From NCBI RefSeq assembly GCF_900106995.1, contig NZ_FNOK01000007.1:206626-270625 (forward strand): a stretch of 64,000 nt of DNA, given 5' to 3'. The notes beneath the pieces are model-generated. The model searched no databases, had not been told where the DNA came from, and saw nothing but the letters and a program-made list of their open reading frames with translations. Made by a program: the position numbers and the translations under genes. This stretch comes from Saccharopolyspora shandongensis (GTDB taxonomy: Bacteria > Actinomycetota > Actinomycetes > Mycobacteriales > Pseudonocardiaceae). This document shows, piece after piece, positions 45,701-57,700 of the stretch; positions within the stretch are counted from its first letter, which is position 1, and each line of letters begins with the position of its first letter.

Positions 45701-48700
45701 CAGTGCCGAGGGCGGGCTGCGCGTTCGCGCCCCGCAGACCATCGACGGGATGCCGCTGGGCGGCGAGATCGGTCCCGACAGCGCCATCACCGTCGGCTCC
45801 AAGCGCAACGAGATCATCACCGACAAGGCGTCGTGGGGCGAGAAGAGCAAGGCCGAGATCGACACCGAGCTCGCGATCTACCAGCTCGACGTCCGCCGGA
45901 TCGTCGACCTGGAGGCCCACGAGCTCGGCGCCAAGCGCCTCACCGAGCTGACCCTGGAGTCGGTCGACGGCACCGAATTCGTCGCCGTCGCGAAGGAGAA
46001 CGTCGAGGCGTTCGAGCAGGCGCTCCAGAGCGCGCGCGACCGCGTGCCGCGCCCGGAGCAGACGCCGGAAGTGGCCCAGCCGCCCAGCCCGGACCGGTTG
46101 AACGCCCTGGAGAAGGCGGTGGCCGGCAACGGGCTGCTGTCCGGCCTGATTTCGTTGAAGGACACCGACGGGCTCATCACCGGTGTTCGCGACGCGATCG
46201 TGAAACGGCTGCCGGGGGAGCCCACGGCCGCGACCCTGCGCAAGATCGACCGGCAGCTCGGCGAGCTCGACTGGTCGAACCTGGCGCTGCAGTTCGGCAA
46301 CATGGCCCACCGCGAAGGCGAGCCCCCGAAGAAGCCCTACGCGGTGACCATCGAGGTCGCCGACGGCGTGGCCTACAAGGTCGACGTCCACGCCGTGCTC
46401 GGCAAGGTGGTGTCCGAGCAGCGGAGCGACAAGTCGATCATCTCCGGGACCCTGTCGGAGGGAACGAGCCAGCGCCGCAGGCTCAAGAACACCCTCGGCG
46501 GTGCCTTCTCCATGGCTGCGCTCCTCCGCGTCAAGCTGGGCGACGGCTACCCGAAGACGATGCACGGCGGCGCGGCGGTCGGGGTCCAGGGCGGCTACAG
46601 CGCCAACGCGATCAGCGGAGACCTGTCCGGGGCCGGGGCCGAGACCAAGGTCCAGATCAAGGGGCCGGCCACCAAGGTGCGGCGCGAAGTCACCTTCTTC
46701 GCGGACGTCACCGAGATCAGGCACCGGTCCCTCGGCCAGCGCATCAAGGCCGCCGTCCGGCCCTCCGACCTGCGGCCTTCGACCGACCTCGGCGAGGTCC
46801 AGGTCAAGGCGCGCGCCGACTACGCGGTGCCGGAGGCGCTGGTCGACGCCTACCAGCAGATGCAGCCGGGCGACCCGGTGATCGGCGCGGAGGCGGTGCA
46901 GACCTACGTGCAGGAGAACCCGGGCGCGCTGGAACCGGCGCCGAAGGGCATGCTGCTCGCATCGGTCGACACCTACGCGCAGGAGAACAAGGCCTTCGGG
47001 AAGTTGCAGGCCAAGGTGATCGGCGAGTCTGGGGCGCGGTTCCTCAAGCGCCTCGGGCGGACGCCGAAGGCGCCGCAGAACGCGTCGACGTTGAGCCCCG
47101 AGTTCCACCACCTGGCGGCGAATTCCAAGTTCAAGGGCACGCAGCGGGAATTGATCGAGGTCAACCGCGGCGCGGCGTACGACAAGATCGAGATCGCATC
47201 CGGCCGGTACCAGGCGGTCAACGCCCGCTACGTGAAGACCATCGACACGATCACCAGCACGTCGACCACCACCGCGGAACAGTCGGTGCACTCCGGCAAG
47301 TCCGGTACCGGCACCGGGGAGATCGCGGCCACCGCCCTGGTCGGGGTCGGCACGCTGGGCGGCAGCTACGGCCACCAGGGCGAGCTCGGCGGCAAGACCA
47401 CGCAGACCAGCAACTCGAAGTCGACGGCTCCCGACATCCACACCCGGTACAAGGTGTACGTGGTGGACCTGGTCAGCAGCACCGAGTACGACTCGTACCG
47501 GCACCTGTTCGGCCAGCCGAACGTCAAGGGCGACGCGTTCGACCCGTACGACCCGAGGGCCGGGCACGCCGGCCAGACCGTTCTGTTCCCGCAGAGCGCG
47601 CTCTGGCTCGTGCCGGACACCGACGGGATCCACGAGACCCCGGTCCACGAACCCATCCCGGTGCTCAGCGACATCGGCAAGTCGCCGCTGCACAAGGACG
47701 TCAAGCTCATCGACTTCGAGCCGGAGTCCGGGAAGCAGGTCTCGGACTGGGTGATCGAGCAGGTGGGGAAGAAGTTCCCCGACCTGGTCCCGCACTGGCA
47801 GCCGACGGCGCAACGGCGGTCAGCACCGCCGTTCCCGGCGGTCCAGCAGCTCGAAAAGGCGAACAACCTCGGTGTCCTCCGGGAAGCCGCCAACGGCGGG
47901 TACCGGTGGGAGTTCCCGCGGTCCGGCTGGTTCAACAACAAGTACCGCTCGGTCACCCTCAAGATTGAGGAGGACCCGGCCGGCCAGGTCGTCGAGATGT
48001 CCGGCAAGTCCGGAGGGTCGGTGGAGCTCTCCGGCGGGTCCGCCAAGGACGAGCAGAGCACCCACCAGACCAAGGCGTTCGCCGGGTTCAACCCCAACCC
48101 GGCGTTGCCCGTGGACGCCAACGGGAACACCGTTCGGCAGACGCTGTCCTTCGGCGTGAACTCCGCCAGCGGCAACGAAGTCACCACCGGCACCTCCGAC
48201 GTCACCCAGCACCGCACCCGCCCGGGGGCCAACACCGCCGTGCGCAAGGGCGTTCGGGTGGTGCTGGAGCTCCACGAGATGTCCGCGTTGCCGATCGCGC
48301 TGACCTCGACGTTCGACGACGGGCCCAAGCTGCTCAAGAAGCTGCTGCCGAAGACGTTCTGGGACGTCCCGTCGCGGAAGGTGGCGGTCACCGAGACGCT
48401 CGGCGGCACGGCGACCTTCGAGTTCCCGACCGCGCTGCGCAACAGCAAGTCCGGCGGGCCCGTTGCGGGGCAGGAGGTCGTGCTCGGTCAGGCGAACACC
48501 GAACCCGAGGGCCGCGACGTCACGCAGCTGGCGCACGACCTGGCGTCGTTCCAGCTGGCCAAGGCGCTGCCCAACGACATCGCGCACAAGATCGTGGAAA
48601 CCATGCAGGGCGCGCTCTCCCACGGCGACGGGATCCACGTCCCGACGCAACGCTGGGTCGGCGAAGGCAGCATGAGCTGGCACACGGTGACCACCGCCGT

Positions 48701-51700
48701 GTCCCCGACCTCCTTGCTGGGCAAGGCGAAGTCGTTCCTGGGCCGGGGCTACGTCTTCCACATCACCGTCCCCGACGGGCGCGGCCGGGCCGTGGAGTAC
48801 GAGATCCGGCTGAAGAAGCACCTGCTCGGCCCGAAGTTCCAGCTGTCCTGGGACGTGCCGCGCGCGCAGTTCAAGCAGCAGCGGAACCTGACCGAGGACG
48901 TCGCCGAGATCGACGGCCTGGGCTTCCAGGCCGGCCTGGGCAACGCGTCGCAGGGCGGGCAGATGGCCTCGATCGCCGGCACCAACCTGCTGTACCTGAA
49001 GGAGACCGCGCGGGACGGCGGCCAGTTCAAGGTCAAGATGGATGCCGGCGAGGGCATCTCCAAGTCCGAGTGGGCCGAGTTCCTGGCGGACGCCAAGTGG
49101 GACGTCCAGGTCCGGCACCGGATGCGCGGGCAGCGGGAGTTCAGCGGGCCCTACCAGCGGAGCTGGTTCTACCAGGGCAGCGACCTCTTCGACGTGCCCA
49201 TGCGCGATGCCCACCTGTTCGCCGACCTGGACAAGGCGTTGCCGCCGAAGCCGGGCGAGCCGGACCTGAACAAGCCACTGCCGCCGAATCCGGGCGAGCC
49301 GAGCGAGAAGGCGCCGGGCGAGCGTCCGATGCAGCTCCAGGCGCCGCTGACCGACGCGAACTCCGAGATGCCGGAGAACTCCGAGCAGACTGCCGCGACC
49401 GTCACCGAGCACGAACCGGCGACGAACAATTCCGGGTCGCAGGGAGAGATCTCGGCATCGGAGGTCGCGAACACCGAGAACACCGAGACGGCCTCGGAGG
49501 AGGAGCGCACCCCGGAGCCGGTCGAGTTCAGGAAGTACCAGCTCATCTCCTCAGCGGCGAACGTGACCAAGGTCGGCGACTTCCCGGTCGACGCGAAGCA
49601 CAGCGAGAGCGCCCAGGACCTGCTGGTCAAGTCGATCGTCGAGAAGCTGCGCGGCAGTGAGCTGCTCAACGCCCCGCTGCCCGGTGCGGCCGCCCGCCTC
49701 AACGGTGAAGCGGACGGCGAGGCGATCGCGCAGACGCTCACGCGCGTCATGCGCAAGACCGGGGTGATCGGATTCCTGCGCTCCCACACCGACGGCTCGC
49801 ACACCGACAAGCTGCTGGTGTCGCTGTCCGGGGGCCGGAAGCTGTGGCTGACCCTGCGGCCGGTGGAGGGCAGCTTCAGCCGGGTCGGCAACCTCTACGA
49901 GGGCGCCGTCTCGGTGCAGGGCGCCAGCTTCGAGAGCAACCCGAGCAGCAAGAGCTCCATCAGCACGAGCCACACCCAGTCGGTCGGGATCAGCGCCGGC
50001 GAGCTCAGCGCCGCCGCGCCGGGCCAGGAACTCGTGTCGTTCACCGCGCAGCTGACCCACACCGGGAACAACACCAGGGGCGTGGCCAGCTCGCAAAGCG
50101 TGGTGCACGAGCGCAAGCTCGGCAAGATCACGGAGTTCTTCGCGACCGAATTCGAGCTGCACGCCACCGTCACGGAGAAGGGCGCCACGAGCGCGGAGTT
50201 CGTCGAGACGCTGACCGTGCCGGTCCCGGAAGGTGAGGATTCGGCCGGGATCGCCAAGCCGCTGAGCATCGAGTTCGGTTTCCCGGAGCAAGCGCTCGGT
50301 ACCCAGACGGACGCCCCTTGGGTGCTCGAGGCGGCTCCGGGCGTGCGGCCGCCGGTCATCCCGCTCGAGCTGCAGAACCTGACCGCCCGGATCGTGGCCG
50401 TCAGCGGCAGCGGAAACCTTCGGGTGCCCGTGCTCGAACACCTCGCCGACCTGTTCCCGCACGCCGAGCAGCTGATCGACGAGATCGGCGCCCGCCTGTC
50501 CAGCGATGGCCTGCTGGACTTCTACCTCTCCCTGTTCTCCCCGTACAACCAGATCCACGTCCCGGCGGTGGTGCCGGTCGACCAGAACAGCCCGGTGCTG
50601 CCCAAGTCGCTGAAGCCGGTGGACCCGGCCCTGCGGTTGCTGCGGAACACACTGCTGCCGAACACGATGCGGGTCGACGCCAAGGTCGAGTTCCGGCCGC
50701 GGATGCTGGCCGTCGAGCAGATCGCCATCACCGACTACACCCACTCGGGCACCACCCACCGCGACGGGGCCGCGCTCTTCTTCAGCGACAGCGCGACCTC
50801 GGGCTTCGCCATCGGCATCGACTCCCACGCCCTGCGCAAGGTGAGCATGCTGATGGAGGTCCTGCCGGTCCAGGTCGGCGGGCGGGGGGTCGTGAAGGCC
50901 CAGTGGGGCCACGAGCTGGCCCGGCGCGGGCTGTACCAGAACGCCTGGAAGCTCAAGGCCCAGAGCGGCGCACCGCACGGGCTGTTCGTCGTGACCCTGG
51001 ACATGGGCTTCTCGATGTCGACCAGCACCAACCGCGGGGCCGACGTCGAGCAGTTCAAGCGCAACGCCCCGCTCATGCTGGTCCTGGCGGTGCGCGAGAA
51101 CGACATCCCGGACTTCAAGCAGATCGTGGTGGACGCCTTCCAGGGCGTGCCGTCGAAGCCGCTGGCCCCGCTGCCCGATCCGTCGCCGAGCGCCGAGCAG
51201 AAGCAGCACCTCCAGAACCTCGCGGTGCTGGCTCGCAGCGGGCCGCTGTCGGACATGGCGAAGCTGATCGATTCGCATCACGTCGCCGATCACGTGCTCC
51301 GCGCCGGCACGTCGGCCCTGCTGAGCGACACCAGGCTGTCCGACGCGCAACGCGCCGAAGGTCTGCAGAAGCTGCAGGACTTCGTGCGCAAGCTCGGCCC
51401 GGCCAAGCTGTTGCTGGAATTCGCGAAGATCGAATCGAACCCGATCTCGACCACCTTCGAGGTCGGCGGCCGGGAGTTCGCGTTCCACAGCGACAAGAAG
51501 CCCCTGGTGGCGCTGCAGGAGTTCGCTGCGATGTACGAGCGCGACACCGGCTCCGTCCTTTCCCCGGAGGACGGCGAAGCAATCTTCAAGAAGCTGCAGG
51601 AGAGCGCGGGCCAGCGGGCTGGGAACAAGGCGAAGACCGCCTACCGGGTGTCCGGTGAGCTCGTCGACGGCTACAAGATCTCGGTCGTCGTCACCGGCAA

Positions 51701-54700
51701 GCACGGGGACGTGCTGCGCACCGAGGACGTCGATGCCCGGCTGGCGGGCACGCACCGCAGCACCGCGGGGCTGGGCACCAAGTCCAAGTACGAGGGCGCC
51801 ATCAGCGAGGCGCTCACCCTCCGGGTTCGCTTCCAGTCGTTCCTGGACTTCTCGAAGCTCGGCGGCAACCTGTGGGCGAGCTTCAACTTCACGGAGAAGG
51901 CCAAGGGCATCGGCCACGTCTCCAGCACCGCCTCGGCGGAGTACTCCGACATCAAGAAGATCGGCTACAAGGGGCCCGGCACGCGCCTCCTGCAGCAGTT
52001 CGACCTGGACGTCGAGGTCGAGATCAGCCGCAAGGGCAAGGTGCTGCGCAGCCGCGACACGACCATCGAGACCGTCGCCCAGTACGACATCCCGAAGTCC
52101 CTGGCCGACCCCGGGCTGGTCGCGGCCATCCAGCCCGGCACCACCGAGATCCTCTCGCCGAACAGCGAATCGCTGCAGGACCTCGGCGACCCGGTCGACC
52201 CGGACCAGATCCACGTCCTGCAGGGCGACACCAAGCAGATCGCCGATCTCCTGCGGGAGTTCTCGCCCCAGATGCAGCAGCAGGCCTCGCTCGGGGCCAA
52301 GTCGCGCCTGGACCGGTGGATCGTCGAGAACGTGCGGGGCGATCACCTGCCCAAGTTCGTGGCCGACCTCGACGACCAGCGGCTGAACACCACGCTCCAG
52401 GCGGCCTTCGCGAAGCCCCACCAACTGGTCGCCAACGGCATCAAGCGCGGCAGCTTCCTGTTCTACAACAGGGAGAACACCGTGACCGTGGACATCACGA
52501 CGCACAACCCCGAGAAGGTCGGCAAGGTCGATCCCGGCAACCCGGTGCGGTTCGAGCACAGCACCTCGGTCAACCGGGGCATGCAGGCCGGCGGCGGCAA
52601 GGGGCTCGAAGGCGGCGGCGGATTCCAGGGCGGCCTGTTCAACATCGAGGGCAGCCTGGAATTCTCCGCGCGGCGGGACGCCGGCGAGCAGGGATTCCTC
52701 AGCGGTGGCCACAAGGCGACCTACGGCAGCGAGGACACCGAGCAGGTCTACGTGCGCGCCGACGCGCTCGTCAAGATCACGGTGCACAGCCACCAGCTCC
52801 ACCAGGGGAGCGCGCAGCGCAACAAGTTCCTCGCCCCCTACCAGGTCGGCGGCGCGACGGAGACCAAGCTGGTCCTGCAGCGCGGCAGCGTCCTCGGCGT
52901 GATGTCGCAGGCCGACTACGACGCGTTCAAGAGCGGCCTGCACACCCTTGACGCGCAGCCGAAGGGCGAGCTCCGCCCGGTGCCGGCGCTGGCGAACATC
53001 GGCGAGTCGCTGAACGCCGACATCGGCCTGGAGAAACTCGATTCGAAGGCGCTGACCGAGCACGTGCTCAAGGTCCTCGCCGCCGTGGCGCCGGACGTGC
53101 TGCCCAGCGGCACCCCGGTCCGCGAGCCGGGCACCACGAAGCCGACCCTGCAGCTCGCCTTCGACCTGTCCCACAAGGCGGTGCAGCGGGAGATCCTCAA
53201 TGGCGGCCTGATCATCCCGTTCGGGCACAACCTCAAGTTCGGCGACCGCGTCGGCGCCATCCGCATCTCGGTCGAGGAGGCCATCGGCGAGAACCACGGC
53301 CAGGACGGCGGTTCGGCGAAGTGGGATCAGAAGGCGTGGGTCGAAGAGATCGGCGGCCGCCGCTTCTTCGCCGAACACTCCGCGTCGTCCGGCTCCGAGC
53401 TGCAGTACGGCTCGACGAAGTCGGTGGGCGTCGGCCTCAGCTACAACATGCTCCTGAAGACGAGCAGCGACAACGCCACCTCCGGTCCGCAGGGCTCCAT
53501 CGGCTTCAGCGGCCGGACCCGGGGCAGCGAACTGTCGTCGTCCACGGCGGTGCAGCGCGGCGACCGGCGCGAGCTCGACGCCGCGAACGTCCGGGTGTCG
53601 ATGAACCTGCGGCTGAAGTTCGAGGTGCTGTCCTACCGCAAGCCCCCGTACTTCTTCACCACGATCAGCGACGGGGCGTGGCCGGCCAGGACGTTCCGCG
53701 ACCCCGACGCGGGGCTGGTCGAGCTGGCCGACGAGCTGAGCAAGCTCGACGTGCCGGTGAAGCTGCGGATGCCGGAGGAGCTGCTCGGCATCTCGTCCCG
53801 GCCCGTCGGTGCCGGCGGCCTGGAGTTCGGCGTGAAACCCACGTCCGAGGACGTCGACCACACCGCCAAGGTGCTCGAATCCTCGACGGTGGTGGCGGTC
53901 GAGGTGCTTCGCGACGGCCTGGCCGACTTCCTGGCCGGCAACATCGTGCAGTCCCTCGCGAGCATCACCGTCGGCCCCGGCGGAACCATCGAGCGGGACG
54001 GGGAGAACACCAACCACGACCAGCGGATCGCCAAGCGCTTCGGCCGGAAGCTCGGCCCGCTGTGGATCGAGCTGGACACGCTGACCTCCGACCAGTTGCT
54101 CCGCCCGAACATCAAGGACTTCCTGTCGGACTTCACCGGGTTCAAGCGGGCCAACGGGGAGAAGTTCCTCGCCACCAACTTCGACATCGGGCTGAAGGCC
54201 GGGCTGTACAACGCGAAGTTCCGCGGGACGATCGACACGGCCCGCAACGAGCGGATGCAGGGGTACCTCACCGGCACGTCGGAATCGGTCGTGGAACGCA
54301 CCAACGGCCGCCAGTTCGGACTGGGCGACACGACGCTGCTCAGCGGCGACAACCCGGAGGAATTCGCCTACTTCAGCGCCGACAACGGCCTGTCCAGCAG
54401 CGAGACGGCCACCACGGACACCCTCGACGGCCTCGACCTGCAGAGCCGGACCGACGACGGCCCCAAGAAACTCGTCGTGTTCGCCTTCGACGTCTTCTAC
54501 ACCTCGAAGGTCACGGCCATCGAGCGCGGCAGCGGCGCGAAGCTGCCGCACGAGCAGACCGCGAAGCGCCCGGCGGGCATCACGCTGACGTTCAGCCTGG
54601 AAGAAGCACTGGAACTCGGGCTGCCCGTGTCGGCGGACCTGCTGCACCAGAGCACCCAGCAGCAGCTTTCGATCACCTCGCACGAGCTTCCCACGATCGT

Positions 54701-57700
54701 CGAGGTGGACGAGGAGTCCGACACCGGGATTCCGGAGACGCCCGAGCAGGACGGCCCGACCGAGCCGAGCGAGAAGGCGCTGGGCAAGCGTCCGGTGCAG
54801 CCAGTTCGTGGGCCGTTCGACGACCTGTTGGCCCGTCACCCCGACGCTCTGCAGAACGAGGCGGCGATCGCCGAACTGCGCGCGCTGTTCTACGAGCACC
54901 ACCAGCAGGTCGTGGACACCGGCGAAGCAGACCGGTTGGCGCGGTTCAACGGCGCGTTCCAGGAAGCACTCGGCAAGCTCAAGGTCGGTCGGGCGCGGGC
55001 CACCGGTTCTGCGAGCCCGGTCCCGGCGCTACGCGCCAAGCTGCGCGACGTGCTCCTGGCCGAGAGCCCGGCCGCGGCGGAGGTCTCTCCCGCCGAGGCG
55101 GCGTACTCCAAGGTCCTGGCCGCGTTGCGGGAGTCCGGCGAGCTCGGCCTGGGCATCTTCGACGTCCAGAAGAAGGAGTTCCTCGCGAAGTTCGCGGACG
55201 CCGAGGGCGAAGCCGCGAAGGCGCAGCTGGTCGACGAGCTGAAGGCGGGGCTGGGGACGCCCAGCGGCCCGCGCCAGCAGCGGTTCGAAGAGCTGCCGCC
55301 CCACGAGCAGGTGCGGGCGTCCGGCGGGAATCCGAACTGGGCATCGTCGGCGTGGACCGCTCAGCACGACGCGCTGGTCGCCATCGGGGCGAACCCGGAA
55401 TGGGCCGCCGCGCTGGGCCACCGGCTGGCGGATTTCGGCCTGACCACCGCCGACTTGGACGGGCAGCGCTTCGTCGAGGTCTCCGGTTCCGAGTTCCGGC
55501 TGGTCGACCAGCAGACCGGAGACTTCCGGCAGTTCGACCTGAACACCGGACACCTCGTCCAGCGGCTGCATGGCCTGGTGAACGCGGGCGGCGAGCGGTT
55601 CGGGGCGCTGCGGCTGGACTACCGGACCGGGGAAGTGCGGTTCACCGACGGGATCGGCGCGGTTCTCCGCGGCGAGGCGGGCGACAACTCGTGGGTCCAG
55701 CAGGTGCCCTGGCAGCCGCCGTTCGAGTTCCCCGATGGCCGCACCGCCCGGTTCAGCGCGGACGGCAGCCTGATCCAGCTGATCTCGCGCGACGGCGGTT
55801 TCGAGGTCCTGCTGGACGACGGGGCCGCGCAGCAGGTCGCCACGGGCGATTCGCGCTGGGCGGACTGGGAGTTCTGGCAGCGGCTGAACACCCCGGACGG
55901 CAGCATCATGCACGTCAGCGCCGATGGCATGCTGGTCCGCATCAGCGATCCGGAAGCCGGCGCGCGCAGCATCTACCTGGTCGACTCGCATGTGATCAGC
56001 GCGGCCCACGCCGCCGCGACGGGTCATCTGGTCGCGAGGATCGAGTACGCCCCGAACGCCGATCAGAGCACCGCTGGGGCCGAGCTGCTTTCGCTCGTCG
56101 CCACCGACGGCGCGCTGGAGCAGCACATCGCCCAGCTGCGCGAGCAGGGCCGCGACGCGGACCAGGCCCGGCGGATCGCGATCGAGTACCGGTTGGCCGG
56201 CGCCGGTCTGCGAGCGGCCGATCTGGCTTGGTTCACCGGCCTCGGAAACCCGCTCAGCGCGCGGGACCTGATGGGCTTCGCCGATTGGCTGCACGAGGCG
56301 GGCATCTCGCCGGAGCAGCTGCGCGAACGCGGGACCGCCGCCGCGCGAGACGCCGTCGCGCGCTGGCGGCTGGGAATGTCCGAAGTGGACTTCGGTGCGC
56401 TGGTCGCATCGGGGAGCACGGCGGAGGCCGTGTTCGCGCTGGCGCAGCAGCTGGAACTCGCCGACACCGACGTGCGGGCGCTGGCGAAGTACCTCCGGAA
56501 CTTCGGCCCGGTCGACCGGCTCTCCGGCGACCTGGTCGGTGTCGCCGCGGAAACCGCTCTGCCGCAGCGGGATCTGCTGAAGGTCGCCATGTTGCTGCCG
56601 GCACCGGTGTCCGCGTTGACCGGGGCCGGCTCGGCGATCGCGCGGATGAGCGACGGAAGCCGCGAAACCGCCAGCACCGCCAGCCTTTCGATCTCGCTGC
56701 GGTTGCGCGAGCTAGGGCTGCGCCCGGAGCAGCTGGGGCTGCTCGACGCGACCTGGTTCCAGACGGCCGGGCCCGGATTGCCGTCGGCGTTGACGAACGC
56801 GGGTTTCCAGCTGCACGACCTGCCGTTGCTGGCCGCCGTGGGCGTGCGTCCGGCCGATCTGGGTAACACCTGGTTGCCCACCGCGATCGACCTGGTTCGC
56901 GGCGTGCAGAACCCGGGCCCGCAGCACCTGCGCGAGGTGATCTTCGGTCCGGGCTGGCAGACCCACGTGCCGCCGGGCAACACCTGGTTCGACCAGTCGG
57001 CCGCCCTGAACGTGCTGCGGGAGCTCACCGCGCAGACCCTCCAGGTGCCCACCGAAGAAGCGGGAATGCTGCTCCAGTGGTTCTCCGCGATCGAGCACGT
57101 GCCCCGCAACATCGCCGAACTCTCCGAGCAGTGGCAGGTCTCGCGTCGCCATGTCGCGGTCCTGAGCGCCTGGCCGAGCATCCGGCCGGAGCAGCTGCAG
57201 CCGTTCGTGCCGGAGCTGCGGGAGCTGCACGAGAACCAGGACGCCGTGCTGAACTCACTGTCCGGCGAGCTGGGGAGGATCGGCGTTCCGAACCCCGCGC
57301 ACGGGCTGGCCGGTTACCTGGACGCCGTCCGGCAGCACGGGATCGAACGCCCGGACTGGCAGGCGTTCGGCGAGTTCCTCGCCGGGGAGGACCTCTCCGC
57401 CGGGTACCGGATGCTCGCCGACCAGCACCAGGCGGCGGCCAACCACTACCTCGCGCTGGCCGAGAAGCATCCCGGCCTGTCCGGTGCGTACCGGGAAATG
57501 GCCGGGCAGCGCCAGGCGATCGCCGAGCACTACCTGGAGATGGCCGACCAGGGCGCCGGCGACGCACCGGGTCTGGCCTGGAGCGCCCTGTCCGAGGCGG
57601 ACCGGCAGCCGTTCGTCACGCGGTACTGGCGGGCGGGGGCCGCCGAACACCTCGGCGTGGACGCCGACGATCTCGGTGTGCTCGCGATCGAGCCGCAGGC

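Noticed and set aside
41889..47813. 1,974-codon minus-strand open frame opposite the giant gene, and similar ones at 37143-40232, 49551-54902 and 57255-59933.
   Set aside because: They are antisense shadows caused by high GC at third positions. Their translations are Arg/Gly/Leu/Val-rich with no domains, while the plus strand gives coherent protein throughout.
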